A stretch of 64,000 nucleotides of DNA from Erythroxylum novogranatense (Eukaryota; Streptophyta; Magnoliopsida; Malpighiales; Erythroxylaceae): assembly GCA_029891385.1 (NCBI GenBank), contig CM057227.1, forward strand, positions 57,599,567 through 57,663,566. The letters are read 5' to 3'. Below are positions 11,329 through 23,835 of the stretch, piece after piece (within the stretch, counting starts at the first letter, position 1; every line of letters starts with the position of its first letter). The notes under the pieces are model-generated. The model was not told where the DNA came from, did not search any database, and was given only the letters and a program-made list of their open reading frames with translations. The position numbers were made by a program, and so were the translations under genes.

Positions 11329-14307
11329 GCACCATTGGTATTTAGACAGTGGATGCTCGCGACATATGATGGGAAGAAGGTCTATGTTCCTAGACCTTCA
11401 GTATAAGAAGGGAGGATCGGTAACTTTCGGAGACAACCAGCAGGGCAAGATTATTGGAATCGGTAAGATAGGTAAAGATTCCTTTGCATGTATAAATAAT
11501 GTACTGCTTGTTAATGGTCTGAAACATAATTTGATCAGCGTCAGTCAATTGTGTGATTTTGGTTTCACAGTCACATTCAATCAAAATCTTTGTGAAGTCA
11601 GAAACAAAGATGGGTCTATACTTTTCTCTGCCAAGAGAAGAAATAATCTTTACAAAATTGATTTAGAAGATTTTCAAAGTCAAAATGTTTCATGTTTTCT
11701 ATCTTCCGAAGAAGAAAGACTAGTCTAGCATAAAAAGCTAGGTCATGTCTCTTTTAAACACATTTCAAAGTTGGCAAAACATGATTTGGTAAGAGGATTA
11801 CCAAAAATAAGTTTTTACAAAGAGTTTTTCTGTGAAAATTGTTTGAAAGGAAAACAAGTTAAAACTTCATTTTCTTCTAAAAATTTTGTAACATCATCTA
11901 GATCTTTAGAGTTGTTACATATGGATCTATTTGGTCTAACAAGGACAATAAGTCTTGGCGGAAAGAAATATGGACTTGTTATTGTTGATGACTTTACTCG
12001 ATTTTGTTGGATATCGTTTTTATCACACAAAGATGAATCTTTTAAGTGTTTTAGGACCTTGTCCAGAAAGTTACAGAATGAAAAAGGAATGTCTATAGCT
12101 AGTATCAGGAGTGACCATGGTGGAGAGTTTGAGAATGAGAATTTTAGATTATTCTGTGAAGAGAATGGAATTTTCCACAATTTCTCTGCTCCCAAGACTC
12201 CACAACAGAATGGAGTTGTTGAAAGGAAGAACAGGATGATTCAAAAAATGGCTAGGACTATGCTTTGTGAGATGAATCTTCCTAAGTACTTTTGGGCAGA
12301 AGCTGTGAATACAGCATGCTATATTCAGAATAGAATTCTGTTGCGACCCATGTTGAAGAAGACTCCTTATGAGTTATGGAATGGAAGAAGACCAAACATA
12401 TCTTACTTTTATCCATTTGGGTGCAAATGCTCTATTCTGAATACAAAGGAGCTGTTGGATAAATTCGATTCAAAGACCTATCCAGGAATCTTCCTAGGCT
12501 TCTCATCATCGTCTAAGGCATTCCGGGTGTACAACCTTATTTCAAAGACAGTTGAGGAGACCATCCATGTCAAGTTTGATGATAGTTCCCAACCCCATAA
12601 GAAAGATGACATGGAGAGTGAAGGTCCTTCAAAGAACTTAGATGACACAATAGAAACTCCAACACCAGGTACTCAAGTAGACAAAGTTGAAGATATTCCA
12701 GAAACTATAGGACTGAAAAGAGACTGGAAATATAAAAGTTCTCATCCAGAAGATTTGATTATTGGAGAGACCTCAGAAGGAGTTAGGACAAGGTCCAGAT
12801 TCAGAAGAGAAGCTAATGTGACTTTTATCTCTGAAATAGAGCCTAAGAAGGTTAAGGAAGCTCTTCGAGACGAAGCTTGGGTGTTAGCCATGCAAGAGGA
12901 GCTGAATCAATTTACTAGGAATAATGTTTGGTCCTTAGTTCTGAAACCCCCTAAGAAATCCATTATAGGAACCAGATGGGTATTTAAGAATAAGTTAGAC
13001 AAATCAGGAAGAGTGAGTCGAAATAAGGCTAGATTAGTAACACGAGACTATAATTAGCAAGAAGGAATAGACTACAATGAGACATATGCTCCAGTAACAA
13101 GACTTGAAGCCATTAGGATATTGCTGGCATATGCGGTCTGTCACAATATAAAGTTGTTTCAGATGGATATGAAGAGTGCCTTTCTGAATGGTTTTATAGA
13201 CGAAGAGGTGTATGTTAAGCAACCACCTAGTTTCGAGGATGTTAAGAATCCAGACCATGTCTATAGACATCATAAAGCCTTATACGGCCTGAAGCAAGCT
13301 CCTAGAACTTGGTATGATCGTCTGAGTACTTTTCTCTTAGAGAATGGTTTTAGTAGAGGTCAAGTTGATAAGACGCTTTTTAGGAAGAATTATGAAAATG
13401 AATTTATTATAGTACAAATCTATGTTGATGATATTATTTTTGGTGCTACTTCAAAGAAGTTATGCATGAAGTTTGAGAGTCTAATGAAAAATGAATTTGA
13501 AATGAGCATGATGGGTGAGTTGAATTTCTTTCTTGGGTTGCAAGTTAAGCAAACCGAAGAGAAAATCTTTATCCATCAACAAAAATATGTGAAAGAATTG
13601 TTGAATAAATTTGATATGCAAAATTTGAAGCCAATGACTACTCCGATGCATCCTTCAAACCTTTTATCGAAAGATGAAAATGGAAAGAAGGTGGATCACA
13701 CCCTGTATAGAGGGATGATCGGTTCTTTACTCTATCTTACAGCAAGTAGACCTAATATATTGTTCAGTGTATGCTTGTGTGCAAGGTTTCAGGCTGATCC
13801 TAGAGAGTCTCATTATATTATTGTTAAGAGGATTATGAGATATCTAGCAGGTACTACTGATCTTTGCTTAATGTTTGAGAAAGGTAAAGATTTCAGGTTA
13901 ATCAGATATTGCGAGGACTATGCCGGAGATAGAATCGAAAGGAAGAGCACAGGTGAAGGATGTCACTTTCTTGGTTCAAACTTAGTTTCATGGTCAAGCA
14001 AGAGACAAAGCTCAATCACTCTATCAACTGCCGAAACAGAGTGTATGTCTGCCGCAAGCTGTTGTTCACAAATGTTGTGGATCAAATATCAACTTGAAGA
14101 CTATTCAGTTCAAGAAGAGGAGATTCCAATCTATTGCGACAACACTATTGCAATCAATCTGTCAAAGAATCCATTCCAGCATTTGAGAGTGAAACACATC
14201 GAAAGTATCAGTGGGAAGACATCTTCACTAAACCATTGAGTGAAGAACGGTTCCAGAAGATCAGACGCAACCTTAACATGGTAATGTTAAGCGAACAGTC
14301 AGGCTAA
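11327..14307 (+). pseudogene. pol: Pol of element A: protease, integrase, reverse transcriptase, RNase H
   Basis: This polyprotein would mature the particle, copy the RNA and insert the cDNA. It lies in the +1 frame relative to gag. Order: protease with WYLDSGCSRHM (active Asp in DSG, about 11340); an HHCC zinc finger around 11730-11850; integrase with Asp in HMDLFG (11934), Asp in RSDHGGEF (12113) and Glu in VVERKNR (12221), giving D-x35-E; reverse transcriptase with FQMDMKSAFLNG and YVDD at 13421-13432; RNase H ending in the KPLSEE motif near 14240. It is almost intact: one frame throughout, interrupted by TAG at 11726 and 13055. A deletion of about 67 bp near 14200, at a 'catcgaa' repeat, shifts the last 35 codons. 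B keeps the deleted segment. Confidence 0.93.
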
Positions 14308-14569
14308 AAGAATGTCAAAATTAAAGGCGTTAGAAACAGTGAGTTACAGCTGGTAACTTCGCTAACAAGGAAGTTTTGGAGGGAAACGTTTCACGATCTT
14401 TAGAATCCCGACGATTTTAGGGCACGCTTGATAAGACACTTCAAGTAGCCTGAAGTTGAGATCATTGTGGTTATTCTCATCTATAGACGGTTCATCTTGC
14501 TTTCCAAATTCTCTTAATCATCTTACCCTAGAAGAAAAGCTTACCAGAGTCAGTTTTCGTTCTGAAATA

Positions 14570-16454
14570 ATGGAGGCAGCTATGATATTCAGAAGGCATG
14601 TGGATTTTGAGTCATTAAGGAAGGATGGTATGGATGTAGAACCTGAGACTGAAAGAGCTGGTTGGAGGAATTTCTTCCAGGTACAAGAACTAGTGTGCAC
14701 CAATGAGGTATTTGACTTTTGAAAGAATGCTCAACTTGTAGACAACACTATTGTATCCTCAGTAGACGGTATATTTGTTGTCGTGACAAAGGAGCTGATA
14801 AGGATGGTGACCGATTGTCCATTGGTTGGTGAGACTCTGTCAACCAAGGCTAAGTGGATGACAATGGTCAACATGAAGGAAGAAGATGTTAGCAAACAGT
14901 TGTATGGAGTGAATGACCCTTCAGAGAGGAAGACTTCGAGTCTGGTCCCGAAAGCTAGGGTTCTTCATGCGATTTTGTTTAATTGCATCTTACCCAGAGC
15001 AGGTTCAAGGCATTTGGTGACCACCCTGGATGACCAATGTTTGTTCTACCTGCTGAATCGCAATCCTATTGACTTATCCTTCTTAATCTTCCATTATATG
15101 ATTAAGGGGATGAAGGATACAAACAACTATCCTTACGGCATGCTTCTTACAAGGATTTTTAAGGAATCCGGAGTCCTTTTACACAAAGGAAATAGAAGGA
15201 TTGTACCTGTGAAGAGTACTATTGACTCAATCACTATACAGCGAATGGGTCTGAGGACAGTGATTAAAGAAGAAGCAAACTCTTCAAGGAGAACTAGAAC
15301 TGAGGGGGAGCGATTATTAAAGAATTCTCCAACAACAAGTTCTAGATCCCATGGAAGAGTGAGTATGTCAATAGAAGAAAGGAGAAGATTATATGGAAGG
15401 CCTCTGATAAAATAGGCATGTCCTAGAGAACAGTATAATCTAGCTCGGAGGACAGACGATGGTGCGTCAAAAAGGAAAGGAGAGAATCTTTTGGGTGAAA
15501 TTACTAAGAAATCAAGGAGATCACCTAGGATTCGAACTTTAAGGCAACAAGAAGATAGAAGAGCCAGAGAGCAGGAACAAGTAGAAGCCTCTGGATCCAG
15601 CACACGAAAGGTGACAAGATCTCTCGTCTCAATTTTGGAGGAAGAATCAGCCAAACAGAGCAAGGAGACTAAAAAGAAGAGAGAATTGGAGTCTGAGATA
15701 CAGAAGTCTCAAGTTAAGAAAACTCCGAGAATAAAGACTAAAGTAGTTAGTCGAAGGAGGAGTTTTCCTACTCCTATGGAAGTTAATCAAGAGAAGAATA
15801 CTCCCATTGTTGAACAACCGGAGGAACCAGTGGAGCCTAGCCTGGTTCAGCCTACTCTTGTCGATAATCAACAAGAGGTCACAACAGATTTGAGCTCAAT
15901 ATAGGTACCATTGGAGAAATCTGATGAACCTAGTCTGGTCGTTCACAACTATTCCGAATTTTTAAGAAAGGATAAGTTTGAAGTCAGACTAATTGAAGTG
16001 GTGACAAGGAGGAGTACTGCAATTGCCATCTGCAGTCAACTAAGAAGGCAATTAAAGGTTGTCTTACAACCTATTATGATAAATAGTGAGACATGGCATA
16101 TATTGAATGAAGACGAAATGAATTTCTATGATACCTTAAGGTATGCTGCTACAAAGCCATACCCTACGAAAATGTCTTCTCGTCCATACACTATTTATCC
16201 ATTCACAGAACAATCGATAATAAAGGTTGTACCAGATATTCAGCCAAGATATCCTTTGGATATGAATAAAAAGAAAAAGAAGCTATATCCAGAAGGAATC
16301 AGTGATGATCTGTCCGCAAATCAAATTGAAGAAGAAGTGCGTCGAATTGATGCAGCATGCGCTTCTAAGGAGAATAAAGACGGAGCTTATTGCAGTTTCA
16401 AGGATAAGTATGAAGACTATCCAGTAGGGGGAAGATTAATAACAGGGACGTTTA
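14570..16454 (+). pseudogene. Third ORF (envelope-like) of element A, 5' part
   Basis: Sireviruses carry an extra ORF after pol, often called envelope-like; its role is unproven. It starts at ATG 14570 after a 262-bp spacer that follows pol. The N-terminal domain has GWRNFFQV, a (F)xxNAQLVDN segment, VTKELI, and KARVLHAILFNCILPR, then LLNRNPIDLSFLIFHYMIKGM, resembling the 'putative plant transposon protein' domain. A long basic, Ser/Arg/Glu-rich middle follows, then a second folded block with KPYPTK and PRYPLD. I see no convincing signal peptide or membrane span. Stops occur at 14720 (TGA), 15413 and 15902 (TAG). Element B interrupts it after 16454; the frame is kept across the insertion and ends at 53646, about 752 codons in all. 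Confidence 0.82.
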
Positions 16455-17415
16455 TGTTAAGTCCAAATGACTTTACTTAGATATGATTTTGATGTATAAC
16501 AAAAAGAGAATCAATAAAAAGAAAAATCAGACGGACGAAGTCACAGATATACAGACGAAATCACAGATATACGGACGAAGTCATGCAGATGCTAAGCAAA
16601 GCAGACGCAGACGCTAAGCAAAGCAGACGCAGATGCAGATGCGAATAGTAAAGCAGACGAAGACGCGGAATAGTAAAAGAGCATTTGACGAAAACACGTA
16701 TTTATAAAATACGATTTAAGACAAGAAGATGCGAAATTCAAAAGAAGACGAAGGAGTCGATTCGAGTTAATTCTGAAACTCAATGAATTACCGTTTCTTT
16801 AAAGATTGAAGAAACAAGAATCAAGAAGCAGTTGGAGACGAAGGCTATAAAAACAAGTCGAAGTCGAAGATTGCAAAGTTAGAAAAAGCGAGAAGAAATA
16901 AGAAAAAGTGAATTACATCTACGTGATCTTAAAGAGCTTATTGTGAGAATTAACTGAGAGCTATTTTACTGTAACAAGTGTTCAAACACTTTTCTAAGAA
17001 AAAGTAGTACCGATAGCCTACAGAGGCTAAGTGTGAAAGAATATTGGTTGTAGAGACCTGAAGAGGATCGCAAAGAATACTTGTAAAATTGAAGAGATAG
17101 TGAAATCTCAGAAGGAACTCTGAGGACTGGACGTAGCCCATGGTTTGGGGTAAACCAGGATAAATCTCTGTGTCAACCACTCTCACTCTATATCTCTATA
17201 TTTTAGATTTAAGTTTTATCAGTACTTAACTCGTAAACAAGTTTTTTTCAAAAGTTTTGATTAATTAGAATCTATTATAAGTTCTGTAAAGAATTTTATT
17301 TCTAATAAACAGTTTTGAAAGATTTTTCAAAAAGGGGAATATACAATTCAACCCCCCCTTCTCGTGCATTCTATATCGTTTTATAAGTAAGTGTATTAAC
17401 GTGTGATTCACTTCA
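16455..17415 (+). repeat. Left LTR of element B
   Basis: 961 bp, starting TGTTAAGTCCAAATG and ending GATTCACTTCA. Clearly homologous to the LTRs of A. Its U3 has an even longer run of 'cagacg/cagatg' words (about 16530-16670), which accounts for much of the extra length. Confidence 0.95.
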
Positions 17416-17417
17416 AT

Positions 17418-17429
17418 TGGTATCAGAGC
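17418..17429 (+). other. Primer-binding site of element B
   Basis: TGGTATCAGAGC two bases after the LTR, identical to that of A and complementary to initiator tRNA-Met. Confidence 0.92.
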
Positions 17430-17472
17430 GAGGTATCCAAGGATCACTTTAACAAAGTGTGGATCAAAGATA

Positions 17473-19198
17473 ATGGCGGAATCACATGTATACATCGCAG
17501 AAGGAGCCTCAGTCACTAGAGCTCCAGCATTCAACGGAGAGGATTATCATTACTGGAAAGATAGGATGCGACTATTCATAGAATCTACTCATGTCGACCT
17601 TTGGGACGTAATAGAGAACGGACCTTATACACCAGTAGATGAAGATGACAATTCCATTCCACGAGTCAGATGGACGGCTGATCAAAAGGCGAGAATACAA
17701 CTGAACTCAAAGGCGAAGTTCTTCTTGACGTGTGCCCTAAGCAGGAGCGAGTACGAAAAAGTCCACGGATGTGATAACGCAAAGGAGATGTGGGAAACAT
17801 TGTCTATTGCTCACGAAGGCACAAGCCAAGTTAAAGAATCCAAGATAAGTATTCTTGTGCACCAGTATGAACTTTTCAGGATGAAAGATGAAGAATCTAT
17901 TGATCAAATGTTTGGAAGATTTCAAACATTTGTCAATGGATTGAAAGCTCTTAGAAGAACGTACAACAATCAAGATCATGTTCGAAAGATCCTAAGAAGT
18001 CTTCCGAAGAGATGGAGACCTAAAGTTACTGCGGTGCAAGAAGCCAAAGACTTGAGCGTGTTAAAGCTTGACGAGTTGCTTGGATCCTTGAAGATTCATG
18101 AAGTTGAACCCGATGCTGAAGACAAGACCAAACGGGACAAGTCGATAGCACTGAAGGCCGGACATAAGAATCAGAAGACTCAAAGAAGGAGGAAATCATC
18201 AAAAGCCTTGAAGATTGAAGAATCAAAGGATGACGACTCCAGCCAATCAGAATTAGAGTCAAGTAATGAATATGACGAATTATCTTTCATCTCCAGAAAG
18301 ATAAGACGCATGTGGAAGAAGAAGTCCAAAGGGAATCAGACTTTCAAGAAGAATGGCAAAGATGAAGCCAAACCAGAAAAGTCATCTGTCATTTGCTACG
18401 AGTGCAATCAGCCTGGACACTATAAGTCCGAATGTCCGACTCTAAAGAAGAAACCAAAGAAGAGTAGAGAAGGCAAGAAAAGTATGATGGCAACGTGGGA
18501 GGACCTAGATTCATCAGAATCAGATACAGGTTCTGAATCGTCTGAACATGCAAACATCTGCCTGATGGTCGAGGAAGATAGTGATGAGGAAGTAAAATCT
18601 GACTACGATAATTTGCATGATGCCTACTCAGAACTATTAGAAGATTCTTATGCTATTCTGAAACATTACAAACTGTTAAAGAAAAAGTATGCAGAAAATA
18701 TTAGACATACGGAAGAAATAGAGAGAAAATATCTATCTGAAAAAGCAATTAGAAGAAAAGAATAAAGTTGTAGACAGATCAGAAGAGATCAATCAGCTTA
18801 AACTAAGAATTAAGAATTTGTCAGCTGATCTAGCTACTTTCACAAAGAGCATTAAGAAAATGAATGAGATGCTTGGAAAATGTAGACATCCGAGTGATAA
18901 AACCGGATTAGGGTTTACTAGTAACAAGACTAAGTCTCATAAAAAACCTTTCTTTCAAAAGAGAAACAATAATAAATCTCGTTTTAATCAACGATTTAGT
19001 TATATGCATCAAAGAACTCATCATATGCATACCACTAACCATAATGGACCCAAAAAATTATGGGTACCAAAAAATAAGATAGTTTCTCCTGCAGATATCC
19101 TTCCTTGGAAAATACGGCAAGCACTATTGGTATTTAGACAGTGGATGCTTGCGACATATGATGGGAAGAAGGTCTATGTTCCTAGACCTTCAGTATAA
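17473..19198 (+). pseudogene. gag: Gag of element B, broken
   Basis: Capsid and RNA-binding protein, closely matching that of A. It starts at 17473 (MAESHVYIAEG), has the same FNGEDYHYWKDRM block and a CYECNQPGHYKSEC zinc knuckle near 18395-18436. It retains the 20-bp segment (around 18070) that A lost. One frameshift at about 18730-18760 divides it: the frame before it ends at 18765 and the continuing frame resumes by 18818. The gag frame then stays open past the start of pol to a stop at 19196-19198, so gag and pol overlap by about 80 bases here. At the position where A has TAA (11326) B still has CAA. Confidence 0.9.
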
Positions 19199-22167
19199 GA
19201 AGGGAGGATCAGTAACTTTCGGAGACAACCAGCAGGGCAAGATTATTGAAATCGATAAAATAGGTAAAGATTCCTTTGCATGCATAAATAATGTACTGCT
19301 TGTTGATGGTCTGAAGCATAACTTGATTAGCGTCGATCAATTGTGTGATTCTGTTTCACAAATACATTCAATCAAAATCTTTATGAAGTCGAAACAAAGA
19401 TGGGTCTATACTTTTCTCGCCAAGAGAAGAAACAATCTTTACAAAATTTATTTAGAAGATTTTCAAAGCCAAAATATTTCATGTTTTCTATCTTCCGAAG
19501 AAGAAAGACTAATCTGGCATAAAAAGCTAGGTCATTCTCTTTTAAACATATTTCAAAATTGGCAAAACATGATTTGGTGAGAGGATTACCAAAAATAAGT
19601 TTTGACAAAAGAGTTTTTCTGTTAAAACTGTTTGAAAGGAAAACAAGTTAAAACTTCTTTTTCTTCTAAAAAGTTTTGTAACATCATCTAGACCTTTAGA
19701 GTTGTTACATATGGATTTATTTGGTCCGACAAGGACAATAAGTCTTGGTAGAAAGAAATATGGACTTGTTATTGTTGTTGACTTTACTCGATTTTGTTGG
19801 ATATTGTTTTTATCACACAAAGATGAATCTTTTAAGTGCTTTAGGACCTTATCCAGAAAGTTATAGAATGAAAAAGGAATGTCTATAGTCAGTATCAGGA
19901 GTGACCTTGGTGGAGAGTTTGACAATGAGAAGTTTAGATTATTTTGTGTGGAGAATGGAATTTTCCACAATTTCTCTGCTCCTAGGACTCCTCAACAAAA
20001 TGGAGTTGTTGAAAGGAAGAACAGGATGATTCAAGAGATGGCTAGGACCATGCTGTGAAAGATGAATCTTCCTAAGTACTTCTGGGCAAAAGCTGTGAAT
20101 ACAGCATGCTATATTCAGAATAGAATTCTGTTGCGACCCATGTTGAAAAAGACTCCTTATGAGTTATGGAATGGAAAAAGACCAAATATATCTTACTTTT
20201 GTCCATTTGGGTGCAAATGCTCTATTCTGAATACAAAGGAGCTGTTGGATAAATTCGATTCAAATACCTATCCAGGAATCTTTCTAGGCTACTCATCATC
20301 GTCTAAGGCATTTCGGGTGTACAACCTTACCTCAAAGACAGTTGAGGAGACCATTCATGTCAAGTTTGATGATAGTTCCCAACCCCATAAGGAAGATGAC
20401 ATGGAGAGTGAAGGTCCTTCAAAGAACTTAGATGATAGAACAGAAACTCCATCATCAGGAACACATGTAGACAAAGTTGAATATATTCCAGAAACTATAG
20501 GACTGAAAAGAGACTAGAAATATAAAAGTTCTCATCCAGAAGAGTTGATTATCGGAGAGACCTCAGAAGGAGTTAGGACAAGGTCCAGATTCAGGAGAGA
20601 AGCTAATGTGGCGTTTATTTCTGAAATAGAGCCTAAGAAGGTTGAGGAAGCTCTTCAAGACGAAGCTTGGGTGTTAGCCATGCAAGAGGAGCTGAATCAG
20701 TTTACTAGGAATAATGTGTGGTCCTTAGTTCCGAAACCCTCTCAGAAATCCATTATAGGAACCAGATGGGTCTTTAAGAATATGTTAGACGAATCAGGAA
20801 GAGTGAGTCGAAATAAGGCTAGATTAGTAGCACAAGGCTATAATCAGTAAGAAGGAATAGACTACAATGAGACGTATGCTCCAGTAGCGCGACTTGAAGC
20901 CATTAGGATATTGCTGGCATATGCAGTTTGTCATGATATAAAACTGTTTCAGATGGATGTGAAGAGTGCCTTTCTGAATTATTTTATAGACGAAGAGGTG
21001 TATGTTAAGCAACCACCTGGTTTCGAGGATGTTAAAAATCCAGACCATGTTTATAGACTTCAAAAAGCCTTATACGGCCTGAAACAAGCTCCTAGAGCTT
21101 GGTATGATCGTCTAAGTACTTTTCTTTTAGAAAACGGTTTCAGTAGAGGTCAAGTCGATAAGACGTTCTTTAGGAAAAACTTTCAGATTGATTTTATTTT
21201 AGTTCAGATTTACGTTGATGATATCATTTTTGGTGCTACTTCAAACAAGTTATGTATGAAGTTTGAGAGTCTAATGAAGAAAGAGTTTGAAATGAGCAGA
21301 TGGGTGAATTAAAGTTCTTTCTTGGGTTGTAAGTTAAGCAAACCGAAGAGAAAATTTTCATTCATCAACAAAAGTATGTGAAAGAACTGTTGTCCAAATT
21401 TGATATGAATAATGTAAAGCCTATGACGACCCCGATGCACCCTTCAAACCTTTTGTCCAAAGATGAACTTGGTAAGAAGGTGGATCAAACCCTGTATAGA
21501 GGGATGATTGGTTCTTTACTGTATCTTATAGCAAGTAGACCTGATATTTTGTTTAGTGTATGCTTGTGTGCAAGATTTCAGGCCGATCCTAGAGAGTCTC
21601 ATTTTATTGCTGTTAAAAGAATTATGAGATATCTCGCAGGTACTACTGATCTTTGCTTAATGTTTGAGAAAGGTAAAGATTTCAGGTTAATCGGATATTG
21701 CGATGCGGACAATGCCGGAGATAGAATCGAAAGAAAGAGCACAAGTGGAGAATGTCACTTTCTTGGCGCAAACCTAGTTTCCTGGTCAAGCAAGAGACAA
21801 AGCTCAATCGCTCTATCAACCGCCAAGCAGTAGTATATATCCGCCGCATGATTCTTGCTTCACGACGTTATGGATCAAATATCAACTTGAAGACTATTCA
21901 GTTCAAGAAGGGGAGATTCCAATCTATTGCGACAACACCAGTGCAATCAATCTGTCAAAGAATCCGATTTAGCATTCTAGAGTGAAGCACATCGAAGTTA
22001 GACATCACTTCCTGAGAGACTATGTTCAGAGGAAGGTGGTGCGTCTATAGTTCATCGAAACAGAGCATCAGTGGGCAGACATCTTCACCAAACCACTGAG
22101 TGAAGAATGGTTCCAGAAGATCAGACGCAACCTTAACATGGTTATGTTAAGTGAACAGTCAGGCTAA
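19119..22167 (+). pseudogene. pol: Pol of element B, heavily broken
   Basis: Same layout as pol of A: protease WYLDSGC (about 19127), integrase, reverse transcriptase with YVDD at 21221-21232, RNase H, ending at TAA 22165. It begins in the +1 frame relative to gag, exactly as in A. Damage is much greater. Frameshifts occur near 19350, 19600 and 21298. Stops include 19864 (TAG where A has CAG), about 20056 (TGA), 20515 (TAG where A has TGG), 20848 (TAA) and around 21330, 21830 and 22050. The second integrase catalytic segment reads SDLGG instead of SDHGG. It keeps the roughly 67 bp near 21985-22060 missing from A, so it documents the ancestral RNase H tail. Confidence 0.9.
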
Positions 22168-22430
22168 AGTAACGTCAAAACTAACGGCGTCAGATACAGT
22201 GAGTTACAGCTAGTAACTTCTCTGTCAAGGAAGTTTTGGAAGGAAAAAATCTAATAATCTCGAGGATCTTAATGATTCTAGAACACACCAGACTAGACCC
22301 TTCAAGTAGCCTGAAGTTGAAATCATTGCGGTTACTTCATCTCTAGACGGTTCATCTTGCTTTCAACATTTCTCCCAATCATCCTACCCCAGACGAGAAG
22401 CTTTCCAGAAACAGTTTTCATTCTGAAACA

Positions 22431-22876
22431 ATGGAGGCAGCTATGATTTTCGGAAGGCATGTGGATTTCGAGCCATTGAGGAATGATGGTATGGACGTAG
22501 AACCAGAGATTGTAAGAGCTGGTTGGAGAAATTTCTTCCAGGTACGAGAACCAGTATTCACCAATGAGGTATTCGAGTTCTGGAAGAACGCTCAACTTGT
22601 AGACAACACTATCATATCTTCAGTAGATGGTATATCTGTTGTCGTGACTAAGGAGCTGATAAGGAAGGTGACTGATTGTCCATCGGTTGGTGAGACCCTG
22701 TCTACAAAGGCCGGTTGGATGTCCCAGGTTGGTATGAAAGAAGAAGATGTCAGAAGACAATTATATGGAGCCAATGACCCATGGGAGAGGAAGACCTCTA
22801 GTTTGATTCCGAAGGCTAGGGTTCTTCATGCAATTTTGTTTAATTGCATTTTACCCAGAGCAGGTTCAAGACACTT
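22431..22876 (+). pseudogene. Third ORF (envelope-like) of element B, 5' part
   Basis: Starts at ATG 22431, 263 bp after pol, with the same spacing as in A. It reads uninterrupted through GWRNFFQV, (F)WKNAQLVDN and KARVLHAILFNCILPR and stops at the insertion of element C (22877). No stop occurs in this part, unlike A. The frame continues in phase at 38525. An ORF end at 22904 lies inside the LTR of C and is an artefact of the insertion. Confidence 0.85.
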
Positions 22877-23835
22877 TGTTGGGCCCCAAATTTGTTTTTC
22901 TTGATGTTATTAAGTATGAATTAATTTGATTGTGTTAGTTGTATGATTTATGGCATAGTTTGATTTTATTGGAGGTATTAGAGGAAATTTTGGATTTAAT
23001 TGAGTTTAGTATGGAATAATAGTTATGAAAGAGTAAAAAAATGTTTAAGGGCAAAATAGGCAAGACACTTAAGGGTAAGAGGTTTTAGGTTTGCATGGAG
23101 GGGCATTTTGTTGGGACCCGATCCGGGAATCGGATCCCAACCAAAAAACAAAGAGAATGACGAAAACAGAATCGAATGGAAACGGAAATTTCGTATCGAA
23201 ATTGCGAATCGAATATAGAATCGAATCATAAATAACAAACGAAAGCGTAAGAAGTAACATGGAATCGGCGAGTCAATTCGAAATCAAACGCGGAAGCATA
23301 ACAAATGTGCTGAAGCAAAACAAAACGAAGCGGAATCGATACTTAACAAATGTCCGACATCCGAGAACAAGAAGGAACACAGGATCACAATCGCGTTGGA
23401 AACCCTAAGACGTTCCAAAATCTGGTATAATTTTTTCTTCTTCCTTTTCTTATTCTCATACTCATTTATCAAACTCATACAAAGAAATCTCATATCCTTT
23501 TTCCTTGGAAATTCTTTCTCATGCCAAAACTCAAAACTTAACCATATTCTTACACATTGGTATTAATCCCAAAATTCATATTCATACTAATTTTTATCGA
23601 AATTTCAGCAGCATAACGGCTGCCTTTGACCTAACCCAAAACTTGCAAGGGTTCAAAATACACTTCTAAATTTTCAGATCACACATACAAACATCAAATC
23701 CACCGGACCCTCCGTCCGGGATCTCAGTACACACAAACGCAAACCTAATTCTAAAACATTCTCATAGCTGCAATTCAATATGCAGATCTCATAACTCAAT
23801 CCCATTTCCAAATTCATACTCAATTTCATATACAA

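Noticed and set aside
11815..12195. Antisense ORFs within gag and pol regions
   Set aside because: They mirror conserved sense frames and have no family features of their own.
16530..16670. CRISPR-like array in the 'cagacg' repeats
   Set aside because: Words are short, irregular and without unique spacers, inside a plant retrotransposon LTR.
22431..22904. Complete 157-residue protein at 22431-22904
   Set aside because: Its last nine codons are LTR sequence of element C. The true frame continues at 38525.
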